Assembly: GCA_052117325.1 (NCBI GenBank)
Contig: JBQKJJ010000009.1
Strand: one strand, 5' to 3'
DNA length: 64,000 nt
DNA from: CAG-964 sp902789345
GTDB taxonomy: Bacteria > Bacillota > Clostridia > Oscillospirales > Acutalibacteraceae
This document shows, piece after piece, positions 17,991 to 26,258 of the stretch; within the stretch, counting starts at the first letter, position 1, and the number at the start of each line of letters is the position of its first letter. The notes beneath the pieces are model-generated. The model searched no databases. It saw only the letters and a program-made list of their open reading frames with translations, and was not told where the DNA came from. A program made the position numbers and the translations under genes.

Positions 17991-19277
17991 TCATTTAAGG
18001 ATTTCTGCTGTACACTTGTTACCCTGCACGCCTGTAATTTTAACATCATAAATTTTATTACTTAGGTTTTCATCACTTTTAACAACAACATGGGTATAAT
18101 TTTTTGTGTAGCCCTCAAAGAAGCCGTTTTTTTCACGCTCAAACAACACTGATTCTACCCTGCCTACCTGGGAATTTAAAAAATCTGTCATTGTTTTTGT
18201 TGTTACTTCTATCATTGCTTTTGAACGAATATTCTTTATGTTTTCAGGCACTTGGTTTTCTGCCTTGTCCGCAACAGTACCAGGACGGCGTGAATATGCA
18301 AAAACATGAACCCTTGCAAAGGCTGTCTTTTTTGCAAAATCCAAGGATTCCCTAATTTCCTCTTCGGTTTCACCCGGAAAACCAACCATAATGTCAGTGG
18401 TAATTGCGCAGTTGTCAAAGGCGTTTCGTAAATCATTTACTATTTCTGTATAATCCTCGGCTGTATAGTGGCGGTTCATTCTCTTTAAAGTTGCATTACA
18501 GCCGCTTTGTAGTGATAAATGGAACTGTGGGCACAGTTTTGGCTGTGCGGCAAGCCTTTCTATAGTGTGCCTGTCCATTCTTTCAGGCTCCAATGAGCTT
18601 AGTCGTACACGCTCAATACCGTCTACGGCACAGGCGGCCTCAATAGCGTCCGCAAGGTTTATGCCAAATTCCTGACCGTAGGCAGAAAGGTTAATTCCTA
18701 CAAGAACAACCTCCTTAAAGCCCTTAGAAGCAAGCTGATTAAGCTCCTCTGTTATTTGGTCAAGAGGCTTTGAGCGTACTCTGCCACGGGCATAAGGGAT
18801 AATACAGTATGAGCAAAATCTGTTACAGCCGTCCTCAATTTTAACAAAGGCCCTTGTTCTTTCTGTAAATGCAGATATTGCCATACTTTCAAACTTATCC
18901 CCTGTTTCGTGCTGAACAACAGCATTAATTCTTGTGTGATTCAGTAAATACTGCTGTATAGTCGGGACAATTATATTTCTTGATTTATTTCCGAGAATAA
19001 TATCTGCCTCTATAAAGCGTTCATCATTAGGAAACGCCTGTGGCAAACAGCCTGTCAGCACCAACACACAGTTAGGATTTTCTCTTTTAACCCTGTGCAT
19101 AAGCTTTACGGCCTTGCTGTCGCTTGCTGAGGTTACCGTGCAGGTGTTGATAATAACAATATCTGCACTATTATGCTCTGCAGTATATTCAAAGCCGTTT
19201 TGACACAGCTTTTCATGCATTATTTGCGATTCATACTGATTAACCTTGCAACCAAGTGTAAAAATATAAAACTTCAT
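17991..19277 (-). CDS. mtaB: tRNA t6A37 methylthiotransferase MtaB
   Basis: A 428-residue radical-SAM methylthiotransferase. The N-terminal UPF0004 domain starts with F-T-L-G-C-K-V-N-Q-Y-E-S. The radical SAM cluster motif is D-G-C-N-R-F-C-S-Y-C-I-I-P near residue 145, and a TRAM-like domain occupies the last 60 residues. The K-V-N-Q form of the first motif separates MtaB from MiaB and RimO. It converts t6A at position 37 of ANN-decoding tRNAs to ms2t6A. A separate miaB is at 50751-52157, so both enzymes are present. AAGGAG precedes the ATG. It is divergent from the HPr-like gene. Confidence 0.93.
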   Translation of the reverse strand: MKFYIFTLGCKVNQYESQIMHEKLCQNGFEYTAEHNSADIVIINTCTVTSASDSKAVKLMHRVKRENPNCVLVLTGCLPQAFPNDERFIEADIILGNKSRNIIVPTIQQYLLNHTRINAVVQHETGDKFESMAISAFTERTRAFVKIEDGCNRFCSYCIIPYARGRVRSKPLDQITEELNQLASKGFKEVVLVGINLSAYGQEFGINLADAIEAACAVDGIERVRLSSLEPERMDRHTIERLAAQPKLCPQFHLSLQSGCNATLKRMNRHYTAEDYTEIVNDLRNAFDNCAITTDIMVGFPGETEEEIRESLDFAKKTAFARVHVFAYSRRPGTVADKAENQVPENIKNIRSKAMIEVTTKTMTDFLNSQVGRVESVLFEREKNGFFEGYTKNYTHVVVKSDENLSNKIYDVKITGVQGNKCTAEILK

Positions 19278-19367
19278 AACATACTCCTTGCTTTTTAAAA
19301 ATGTGTCATTAATTTCGCAAAATGTTCAATTTCTGTAGTGATTTGTTCTAAAAGTAAGTTTATAATA

Positions 19368-19395
19368 TTGACTTTATGAAAAAAGGTGGTACAAT
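19368..19395 (+). promoter_or_regulatory. Promoter of the HPr-like gene
   Basis: TTGACT (19368-19373) and TACAAT (19390-19395) with a 16-base spacer, about 35 bases before the start codon. Confidence 0.65.
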
Positions 19396-19429
19396 ACATT
19401 TTAGATAATTTACAGAGGAGGAAAGAAAA

Positions 19430-19672
19430 ATGTATTCAACTACAATATATATTCCAGACCTAGCCACTGCTAAAAGATTCGTTGAGGTTGCTGAAAAGTA
19501 CCCTGACATTACAATGTCTATTAAGAGTGACAACCTTGAAATTGATCCGCACTCAATTATGGGCGTACTAAGTCTTGACCTAAATAAAAGACTTACTCTT
19601 GAAACCAGTGATATGGTTACAGATGAATTTAAAAAGGATTTAACACCTTTTATGGCTGACCCTGAGGCGTAA
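19430..19672 (+). CDS. HPr-like protein lacking the PTS histidine
   Basis: An 80-residue protein whose centre, S-I-M-G-V-L-S-L at 42-49, matches the regulatory serine region of the phosphocarrier HPr (Ser46 in Bacillus). The segment that should hold the catalytic histidine (G-I-H-A-R-P-A in HPr) reads P-D-L-A-T-A-K here, without histidine or arginine. It should therefore not carry phosphate in sugar uptake, but could still be read by HPr kinase, as with Bacillus Crh, which also lacks the histidine. That functional parallel is inference. GAGGAGG lies eight bases before the ATG. It is a monocistronic gene with its own promoter and terminator. Confidence 0.8.
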   Translation: MYSTTIYIPDLATAKRFVEVAEKYPDITMSIKSDNLEIDPHSIMGVLSLDLNKRLTLETSDMVTDEFKKDLTPFMADPEA

Positions 19673-19736
19673 TTTCTCACCCAGAATATCATATTTTCTA
19701 AGTATAATGTTACTTAAGAAAAAAGTCAATATTTTA

Positions 19737-19763
19737 GGCACTGCTTATGCAGTGCCTTTTTTG
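19737..19763 (+). terminator. Intrinsic terminator of the HPr-like gene
   Basis: GGCACTGC (19737-19744), loop TTAT and GCAGTGCC (19749-19756), then seven T. It may also serve the convergent his operon, although the T run in that direction is poor. Confidence 0.9.
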
Positions 19764-19819
19764 ATAAATAATTTCCTGTTAAGTTGTAGCCACAAAGACA
19801 AGAAACATATGTCATAAAA

Positions 19820-20149
19820 TTATGAGTTTTTGTCTACCTGGTGAAATTTCTTTAGGTTGCCTGTTTTCTCACTTCTTCTGTCAAGCTCTGCAAGAACATC
19901 ATCCATAGCAATGCCCTGGTTTACCATCATTACAGTTAGGTGATACATTAGGTCGGCAATTTCATAAACAGTTTCGCCATTGTCGTTGTTTTTAGCCGCA
20001 ATAATAGTTTCACTGCACTCCTCGCCTACTTTTTTTAGAATCTTGTCTAAACCCTTGTCAAACAAATAGCAGGTGTATGAGCCTTCCTGTGGATTTTCTT
20101 TTCTGTTGACTACTGTTTGGTACAGAGCCTGTAAAACATCGTTACTCAT
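19820..20149 (-). CDS. hisE: Phosphoribosyl-ATP pyrophosphatase
   Basis: A 109-residue all-alpha MazG-like protein with the metal-binding K-V-G-E-E-C-S-E-T motif near residue 40 and Y-E-I-A-D-L-M-Y-H-L near residue 62. It hydrolyses PR-ATP to PR-AMP in the second step of histidine synthesis. It is separate from hisI, not fused as in enterobacteria, and overlaps the end of hisI by eight bases. It is the last gene of the his operon. Confidence 0.95.
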   Translation of the reverse strand: MSNDVLQALYQTVVNRKENPQEGSYTCYLFDKGLDKILKKVGEECSETIIAAKNNDNGETVYEIADLMYHLTVMMVNQGIAMDDVLAELDRRSEKTGNLKKFHQVDKNS

Positions 20150-20486
20150 TTTCGTTTTCTCCTGTTTTAAAACTTTTTAATTTAGTATAAAAGCAACTGT
20201 GGTTGCCTGTGTGGCACGCCGCACCGATTTGCTCCACTGTAATAAGCAAAGTGTCATCGTCGCAGTCACCGTAAATATCTACAATTTTCTGTAAATGACC
20301 TGAGGTTGCTCCCTTGTTCCACAGCTCCTGCCTGGAACGGCTGTAAAACCAAGTGTAGCCTGTTTCAAATGTTTTTTCCATTGACTCTCTGTTCATATAG
20401 GCAAGCATCAGTACCTCGCCCGTAGAGGCCTCTTGTATTACAGCGGGAATTAACTCACCTTTTTTAAAAAACTTATCAAAGTTCAT
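20142..20486 (-). CDS. hisI: Phosphoribosyl-AMP cyclohydrolase
   Basis: A 114-residue stand-alone HisI. It has M-L-A-Y-M-N near residue 28, S-R-S-R-Q-E-L-W-N-K-G-A-T-S-G in the middle, and the zinc/magnesium motif D-C-D-D-D-x-L with the downstream C-H-T-G-N-H-S-C-F. It opens the adenine ring of PR-AMP. It overlaps hisA by 11 bases and hisE by eight, so all three are translationally coupled. Confidence 0.96.
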   Translation of the reverse strand: MNFDKFFKKGELIPAVIQEASTGEVLMLAYMNRESMEKTFETGYTWFYSRSRQELWNKGATSGHLQKIVDIYGDCDDDTLLITVEQIGAACHTGNHSCFYTKLKSFKTGENENE

Positions 20487-21231
20487 CTACAATCTCCTTA
20501 TTGACTATTTCATCAGACAAAGACGATGCCTGTATAGCTGTTTTTAAATCAAGATCGCCTGTGTATATAGCCCTGCCTGTTATAGTTCCGTACAGCTTTA
20601 AAGCTGAAACATTCAGAATATCCTTTAGGCAGGAAATACCGCCGCTGGCTATAATGTTGCAGGATACAGAGTTTTGCAGTCGGTCAAGCTGGTCAAGGTT
20701 AGGACCTGACAGCATACCGTCTTTGGATATGTCAGTAAATATAATATACTGGACGCCAATATCCTCCATTCTTTTTGCTAGCTCTATAAACTCAATTTCG
20801 GATTGGTCAGTCCAGCCCTCGGCACACACCATACCGTTCATAGCGTCAATGCCTACGGCAATTCTCTCTCCATATGCTTTTACGGCGTCCTTTACAAAAT
20901 CAGGGTTTTTAACAGCGGCTGAGCCTAGAATAACACGGCTAATACCGTTGTTTAAGTACATCTCAACACGCTCCATATTTCTTATGCCGCCGCCGACTTC
21001 TACATTAAGTCCGCTACTTTTTGCTACATCAATTATTAAATCTTTATTCTGAACCGTTGCATCCTTAGCACCGTCAAGGTCTACCATATGCATCCACTGT
21101 GCACCGGCAGCTTTAAAGCTTTGTGCTGTTTCATAAGCATTTTCGGCAACCTTTTCAACCGTATTGTAGTCGCCTTTCTGCAGGCGAACACATTCGCCGT
21201 CTTTAATATCAATTGCAGGTAAAATAATCAT
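20476..21231 (-). CDS. hisA: ProFAR isomerase
   Basis: A 251-residue TIM barrel. The first strand I-L-P-A-I-D-I-K-D-G-E-C-V-R-L holds the catalytic Asp8, the second catalytic Asp is in V-G-I-D-A-M-N-G, and the phosphate-binding loops are G-G-G-I-R and A-S-G-G-I. It converts ProFAR to PRFAR. In most operons hisH precedes and hisF follows hisA; here hisB precedes it after a 22-base gap and hisI overlaps its end, so neither subunit of the next enzyme is present. Confidence 0.95.
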   Translation of the reverse strand: MIILPAIDIKDGECVRLQKGDYNTVEKVAENAYETAQSFKAAGAQWMHMVDLDGAKDATVQNKDLIIDVAKSSGLNVEVGGGIRNMERVEMYLNNGISRVILGSAAVKNPDFVKDAVKAYGERIAVGIDAMNGMVCAEGWTDQSEIEFIELAKRMEDIGVQYIIFTDISKDGMLSGPNLDQLDRLQNSVSCNIIASGGISCLKDILNVSALKLYGTITGRAIYTGDLDLKTAIQASSLSDEIVNKEIVDEL

Positions 21232-21253
21232 AATACTCTCTCCTTTTCAGGAC

Positions 21254-21838
21254 TTATAAATCAAGCGAGCCTTTTGTGGAAAGTGTTTCACCGTTATTTG
21301 TCTGTGTAACTGCCGCCTTTAGTGCGTGAGCAACCGCCTTAAAAACAGCCTCTATTATGTGGTGGCTGTTGTTTCCGTATAGGCTGTTAATATGCATGGT
21401 TATACCGGCATTAACAGCAAAAGCTCTGAAAAACTCCTCGGTCATACAGCAGTCATAAGCACCTACCACTGCTTGAGGATATTCAGCTTTAAACACCAAA
21501 AACGGTCTGCCGCTTACATCTACAGAGGCAAAGGCAAGAGCCTCATCCATAGGTATATAAAACGAGCCGTAGCGGTTTATTCCGCCCTTGTCGCCAAGTG
21601 CTTCATAAAAAGCCTTACCCAAAACAATACCGGTATCTTCTATAGTATGGTGACAGTCAACATATAAATCACCCTTAACCTTTACGCACAGTCCAAATCC
21701 GCCGTGTACCGCAAAGGCTGTAAGCATATGGTCAAAAAAGCCTATGCCTGTGTCTATGTCTACATTACCGCCGTCAAGGTTTAACGAAACGGTAATTTCG
21801 GTTTCTTTTGTTTTTCTTTCCACCATTGAGCTTCTCAT
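21254..21838 (-). CDS. hisB: Imidazoleglycerol-phosphate dehydratase
   Basis: A 194-residue monofunctional HisB. It begins R-K-T-K-E-T-E-I-x-V-x-L-N-L-D-G and has the two manganese-binding motifs D-C-H-H-T-I-E-D near residue 60 and N-N-S-H-H-I-I-E near residue 160. It lacks the N-terminal histidinol-phosphatase domain of enterobacterial HisB, and no separate phosphatase gene is seen in this operon. It begins one base after the hisC stop. Confidence 0.96.
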   Translation of the reverse strand: MRSSMVERKTKETEITVSLNLDGGNVDIDTGIGFFDHMLTAFAVHGGFGLCVKVKGDLYVDCHHTIEDTGIVLGKAFYEALGDKGGINRYGSFYIPMDEALAFASVDVSGRPFLVFKAEYPQAVVGAYDCCMTEEFFRAFAVNAGITMHINSLYGNNSHHIIEAVFKAVAHALKAAVTQTNNGETLSTKGSLDL

Positions 21839-21839
21839 T

Positions 21840-22898
21840 TTAGTCCCTTTCAGCTAAAAATTCGTTAAGCAGTTCTAAAACAACCTTATTTTCATCTTCT
21901 GTACCTGCTGTAATGCGAAGATAGTTGTTCATTAAACGAACTGCCACTCCCTTATTTAAAAGAAAATCAAAAATATCCTTGCTGTAATCTGTTTTTACAA
22001 ACACAAAATTCGAACAGCCGCTGACAATTTGCAGCTTTTGGGAATATGCATTTTCAATTTTCTTTAGTCCATTATACAAATTTTCCCTTAAACTTACAAT
22101 AGCACTCCGTCTATTTTGTAAAAATTCTTTATTATTATAAATTATAGCACCAATTTTTTGTGAAACTGTGTTTACATTATATGGCGATTTAACCGCTTTT
22201 AGTGCATTTGAATTAACTTTATTTGTAACAGCAAAGCCCAGACGAATTGCCGCCGCACCTATTGCCTTTGAGGCAGTGCGCATAACAATAAGGTTGTCGT
22301 AATCATTTACCAAATCCAAAACAGAGCTGTCCCAAAAGTCCATATATGCTTCATCCATAATAACAAGTGCGTCTACAGATGTAATAAGCTTTATAACATC
22401 TGCCCTGCTTATGCCTTTTGATGTAGGGTTGCAAGGATTCGAGAAAACAACGCCCCTTGCGCCGCTTTCGTTTACTGTTTTTATAACTGTGTCAATATTA
22501 ATTGTTAAATCCTCATTTTTAGGGGCAGATACGCATTTTAGTTCTGCCAGTGAGGCGTAAAAGCGATACATTGAAAAATCCGGCTCAACGGTTACCAGTG
22601 TCTCGCCTGCCATCATAAATGTTGTCATAAGCAATGTAATAAGCTCGTCAGAGCCGTTAAAAACGGTTACATTTTCTGGGCTAATGCCATAATAATTTGC
22701 AAAGGCACTGCAAAGCTCTGTTGCGTATGGGTCAGGGTAACGGTTGTAGTCAATATTTTCTACAGCTTTTTTTATTTGGTCAAGCATATCCTGCGGAAGA
22801 TTAAAACAGCACTCGTTAGCGTCCAGTCTTACTCTGTAGCTTCCTGTTATAGGAGAATAAGGCTCCAGCTCTGATATTTTTTTATTTAGTTTATACAC
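21840..22898 (-). CDS. hisC: Histidinol-phosphate aminotransferase
   Basis: A 352-residue class I/II aminotransferase. It has L-D-A-N-E near residue 25, S-N-P-C-N-P-T near residue 155, M-D-E-A-Y at 181-185, the PLP lysine K211 in A-S-K-A-I-G, and R-L-G-F after it. It transfers the amino group from glutamate to imidazole-acetol phosphate. It is tightly packed between hisD and hisB. Confidence 0.94.
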   Translation of the reverse strand: MYKLNKKISELEPYSPITGSYRVRLDANECCFNLPQDMLDQIKKAVENIDYNRYPDPYATELCSAFANYYGISPENVTVFNGSDELITLLMTTFMMAGETLVTVEPDFSMYRFYASLAELKCVSAPKNEDLTINIDTVIKTVNESGARGVVFSNPCNPTSKGISRADVIKLITSVDALVIMDEAYMDFWDSSVLDLVNDYDNLIVMRTASKAIGAAAIRLGFAVTNKVNSNALKAVKSPYNVNTVSQKIGAIIYNNKEFLQNRRSAIVSLRENLYNGLKKIENAYSQKLQIVSGCSNFVFVKTDYSKDIFDFLLNKGVAVRLMNNYLRITAGTEDENKVVLELLNEFLAERD

Positions 22899-22902
22899 AA
22901 AA

Positions 22903-24204
22903 TCAATCCTTTACTTCATTTTCCTTACGAACAATAATAGAATTTGCGTGGGCAGTTAGACCCTCTGCATTTGCAATGCGAATAATGTCATCAGCTGCAT
23001 CCAACAAAGCATTTTTTGTGTAATAAATAAAGCTTGACTTTTTAATGAAGCTGTCAACGGACAGTGGTGAGAAAAACCTTGCTGTACCGCTTGTAGGCAA
23101 AACATGGTTTGGACCTGCAAAATAGTCGCCAAGCGGCTCCGGAGAATAGTTGCCAAGGAATACCGAGCCGGCATTATCAAGCTTGCCTACATACTCCATT
23201 GGGTTTTCACAGCAAACCTCCAGGTGCTCAGGTGCAAGAATATTTGCAAACTCTACAGCTTCGTTAATGTTTCTGCATACAATAATAGCACCGTAATTTT
23301 TAAGGGATTTCTCTATAATGTCCTTACGCTTTAGGTTTGCAGACTGCTTTTTAAGCTCGGTGTTTACCTCGTTTGCCAGTTCATCACTGTCTGTAAGCAA
23401 AATTGCAGAAGCAAGTACATCATGCTCTGCCTGTGACATAAGGTCAGCCGCCAAATAATCTGCCCTTGCAGTTTTATCTGCAACAATCAGAATTTCAGAT
23501 GGGCCTGCAATCATATCAATATCAACAGTACCAAAAAGTATTTTTTTAGCTGTGGCAACAAAAATATTGCCCGGGCCTACAATTTTGTCTACCTTTGGTA
23601 CGGTTTGTGTTCCGTAAGCAAGTGCCGCTACAGCCTGTGCACCACCCATTAGGAACACTCTGTCTACACCTGCAACAAGTGCGGCTGCCATAATATCCGG
23701 GTTAGGCTTGCCGTCTTTTCCCGGAGGAGTAACCATTATAATCTCCTCTACGCCGGCAATTTTAGCCGGAATAGCATTCATTAAAACTGATGACGGGTAA
23801 GCAGCTGTACCGCCCGGCACATATATACCTACTCTCTTTAGTCCTCTTACACGCTGTCCTAAAATAACACCGTTGCTCTTTGTAGTAAGCCAGCTTTGCT
23901 GTAGCTGTCTTTGGTGGAAATCTCTTATATTTACAGCGGCTTTCTCTAGTGACTCATAAACCTTGCTGTCACATTTAGAGGCATATTCCTTTAGTTGTTC
24001 GTTTGTAATTTCAGGTTGCTCTACCTTTGAGCCGTCAAACTTTAGTGTGTACTCTTCAACAGCCTTGTCGCCGTTTTCCTTTACATTTTTTAGAATGTCG
24101 GCAACTATGGCTGTTACATCCTTGTCGTTATTTTCACAGCGTGCCTTTAGGTCAGCTATAAATTTATATTCAGCAGTACCATCTGCCATTACCTTTGAAA
24201 TCAT
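22903..24204 (-). CDS. hisD: Histidinol dehydrogenase
   Basis: A 433-residue zinc enzyme with V-Y-V-P-G-G near residue 125, K-I-V-G-P-G-N-I-F-V-A near residue 230, D-M-I-A-G-P-S-E-I near residue 255, and the C-terminal A-P-E-H-L-E followed by G-P-N-H-V-L-P-T. It carries out the last two oxidations, from histidinol to histidine. Length and motifs are complete. Confidence 0.96.
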   Translation of the reverse strand: MISKVMADGTAEYKFIADLKARCENNDKDVTAIVADILKNVKENGDKAVEEYTLKFDGSKVEQPEITNEQLKEYASKCDSKVYESLEKAAVNIRDFHQRQLQQSWLTTKSNGVILGQRVRGLKRVGIYVPGGTAAYPSSVLMNAIPAKIAGVEEIIMVTPPGKDGKPNPDIMAAALVAGVDRVFLMGGAQAVAALAYGTQTVPKVDKIVGPGNIFVATAKKILFGTVDIDMIAGPSEILIVADKTARADYLAADLMSQAEHDVLASAILLTDSDELANEVNTELKKQSANLKRKDIIEKSLKNYGAIIVCRNINEAVEFANILAPEHLEVCCENPMEYVGKLDNAGSVFLGNYSPEPLGDYFAGPNHVLPTSGTARFFSPLSVDSFIKKSSFIYYTKNALLDAADDIIRIANAEGLTAHANSIIVRKENEVKD

Positions 24205-24219
24205 AGTAACATCTCCGTA

Positions 24220-24858
24220 TTATTTATTTTCGTTTATCTTACTGTATATTTTATCGACTATTGCTTCAATTTCTTTCTTTCTAAATTTCAGTGACGCAGT
24301 ATTTGCAATTAATCTGGCTGATATCGGAACAATATCCTCAAACACCTCAAGACCATTTGCCTTTAGTGTAGAGCCTGTTTCTACAATATCCACTATGGCG
24401 TCAGAAAGCTCCAAAAGGGGTGCAAGCTCAACACTGCCCTCAATTTTAATGCAATGTATGTCCATACCTTTTTTCTCAAAGAAAGAGCGGGCAACGTTAG
24501 GGTATTTTGTGGCAATTGTTTTTATGTTATGACCTGCGTAAAAATCTGTGCCTGCCTTACCTGCCAATGCAAATTTACATCTGCCAAAGCCTAAGTCAAG
24601 CAGTTCAAAAAATTTTGTTCCGTTTTCAAGAATAGTATCTTTACCCACTACTCCCAAATCGCACACACCGTGTTCAACATAGGTAATAACATCTGCCGCT
24701 TTTGCAAGCACAGCCTCAATTTCACCGTTGCCTATTGGCAAAATAAGCTTTCTGCCTTTATTTCTTACGGCTTCGCAGTTGTAGCCAAGCTCTTCTAACA
24801 AATCTATAGTATCTTTTTCAAGTCTGCCCTTTGTAAGAGCAATTCTAAGTGGTTTCAT
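24220..24858 (-). CDS. hisG: ATP phosphoribosyltransferase, short form
   Basis: A 212-residue HisG of the short type, which lacks the C-terminal histidine-binding domain and depends on HisZ for activity and feedback. It has A-L-T-K-G-R-L near residue 10, D-L-G-V-V-G-K-D near residue 70, and the PRPP-binding stretch I-V-D-I-V-E-T-G-S-T near residue 165. It is encoded directly after hisZ, as expected for the HisGZ complex. Confidence 0.96.
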   Translation of the reverse strand: MKPLRIALTKGRLEKDTIDLLEELGYNCEAVRNKGRKLILPIGNGEIEAVLAKAADVITYVEHGVCDLGVVGKDTILENGTKFFELLDLGFGRCKFALAGKAGTDFYAGHNIKTIATKYPNVARSFFEKKGMDIHCIKIEGSVELAPLLELSDAIVDIVETGSTLKANGLEVFEDIVPISARLIANTASLKFRKKEIEAIVDKIYSKINENK

Positions 24859-24879
24859 ATTATACAGCCCTCGTTTACC

Positions 24880-26073
24880 TTATATTTCTTCGATTCTTGT
24901 CTTTACATTAACAACGCATATTTTCTTTATGCCGTGCTTCTGTGCATAAAATCTTGCGCTGTCCTCTGATGAAAATACACTGTATTCACAGGTGTAGCCC
25001 TTGTTAATAAGCTCCTCTTTTACCTTTAGTGCTTCAATTTCAAAACCATCCTCGCCGTGCACTATATAATCTGCCGGCTTAGATTTTTCGGTACCGTTAA
25101 TATTCAGGTATATTCTTGCAAGCTCATCTACATTTATACCAAAGCCTGCCGCACAAATGGACTTCTGAAATTGGTTAAGCAAATGGTCATACCTACCGCC
25201 TGAAAGAACAGCGTCGCCACTGCCCTCCACATAACCGCAGAATGTCATATGGCTGTAATAGTCATTTTTCTGTACCATACCCAAGTCAATCATAAGCTTG
25301 TCCTCAGGCAGCAGCTTTGAAAGAGCCTGGTACAAATCCTTTAAATAAAACAGTGCATATTCTGCCTCGGTATCCTTAAACAGAGGCAATGCCTTTGCAA
25401 AAATCTCCTCACCACCGAAAAGTCTTGGCAGCTTCATAAGAGCCTTTGTTGTTTCGTCCTGCGGTATTTCGTCAAGTAATGTTGTAAGAGCAGAATAGTT
25501 TTTAGACTCAATGTAACCACGAATTTCTTCTTTTTTCTCATCGCTGACAGTAAGCTTATTTAAAATTGCTTTTAAAAATGCGGCGTGTCCCAGTTCAATT
25601 CTAAAATCTGGTGTAATTTTTCTTAGAATTTCAGTAGCGGAAATAATAAGCTCCAAATCCGCACGTTTTCCGCCTGCACCTATAAGCTCCATACCTGCCT
25701 GACGGATTTCGTTATCCTTACCGGCAAGGGACTTATTGTTGCGGTAAATAGGCTGATTATAACAAAGACGAAGCGGCAGTGACTCGTCCTGAAGTCTTGT
25801 TGATACCATTCTTGCTATAGGTACAGTTGAATCCGGACGCATAACAAGCAGTCTGCCCTTTTTGTCTGTGGAAATAAACATTTCCTCCGGCATATATCCA
25901 AATCCACCCAAATTAAAGGTGTCAAAAAATTCAAGTCCCGGGGTAATAACCTGGTGATAACCCTTTTCTTCAAAAACAGTATTTATCATACTGCTTACGG
26001 AATTAATTGCGTTTGATTCTTCAAACAATAAATCTCTTGTTCCCTCAGGAGTTAGTTTGTAATATTTTCTCAT
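24880..26073 (-). CDS. hisZ: ATP phosphoribosyltransferase regulatory subunit
   Basis: A 397-residue protein related to histidyl-tRNA synthetase. It starts with L-T-P-E-G-T-R-D, has the class II pattern R-P-D-S-T-V-P-I-A-R near residue 75 and G-G-R-Y-D-H-L near residue 275, but is shorter than HisRS and has no complete anticodon-binding domain. Its neighbour is the short-form hisG. It is the first gene of the operon, behind a promoter overlapped by a strong palindrome (26099-26143). Confidence 0.94.
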   Translation of the reverse strand: MRKYYKLTPEGTRDLLFEESNAINSVSSMINTVFEEKGYHQVITPGLEFFDTFNLGGFGYMPEEMFISTDKKGRLLVMRPDSTVPIARMVSTRLQDESLPLRLCYNQPIYRNNKSLAGKDNEIRQAGMELIGAGGKRADLELIISATEILRKITPDFRIELGHAAFLKAILNKLTVSDEKKEEIRGYIESKNYSALTTLLDEIPQDETTKALMKLPRLFGGEEIFAKALPLFKDTEAEYALFYLKDLYQALSKLLPEDKLMIDLGMVQKNDYYSHMTFCGYVEGSGDAVLSGGRYDHLLNQFQKSICAAGFGINVDELARIYLNINGTEKSKPADYIVHGEDGFEIEALKVKEELINKGYTCEYSVFSSEDSARFYAQKHGIKKICVVNVKTRIEEI

Positions 26074-26098
26074 AAAGCTACCTCGTCCCTTAAAATTT

Positions 26099-26132
26099 AC
26101 TTTAGCGTGCTACTATAATAACACGCTAAAGT
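26099..26132. promoter_or_regulatory. Palindromic operator candidate of the his operon
   Basis: ACTTTAGCGTG (26099-26109) and its exact reverse complement CACGCTAAAGT (26122-26132) are 12 bases apart. One half lies in the -35/-10 spacer and the other at the transcription start, so the repeat cannot act as an RNA hairpin and is best read as a repressor-binding site. A TrpR-family regulator HisR (YerC) has been proposed for histidine genes in Firmicutes; whether this is its motif I cannot check. Confidence 0.72.
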
Positions 26133-26143
26133 TATAATGTCAA
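26115..26143 (-). promoter_or_regulatory. Promoter of the histidine operon
   Basis: Minus strand TTGACA (26143-26138), 17 bases, then TATTAT (26120-26115). Transcription would start near 26108 and leave only about 35 bases of leader before hisZ, too short for a T-box or attenuator. Confidence 0.8.
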
Positions 26144-26225
26144 CTAAAAAAGATTTTATTTCTTGTTAATTTGACAAGCACATTAATTATAACAAATATA
26201 GGCTGATAATGCAAAAATTTTCCGT

Positions 26226-26255
26226 AAAAAAGGAGCAAACACAGTTTGCCCCCTT
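26226..26255 (-). terminator. Terminator of the pyrH-polC-AI-2E run
   Basis: AAGGAGCAAAC (26230-26240), a 3-base loop and a nearly perfect GTTTGCCCCCTT form a stem, with a T run on the minus strand (A 26226-26231). It lies a few bases after the stop codon of the AI-2E family gene. Confidence 0.85.
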
Positions 26256-26258
26256 AAT

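Noticed and set aside
26074..26258. Possible histidine T-box or attenuator before hisZ
   Set aside because: The predicted leader is only about 35 bases, and the strong repeat lies across the promoter rather than in the RNA.
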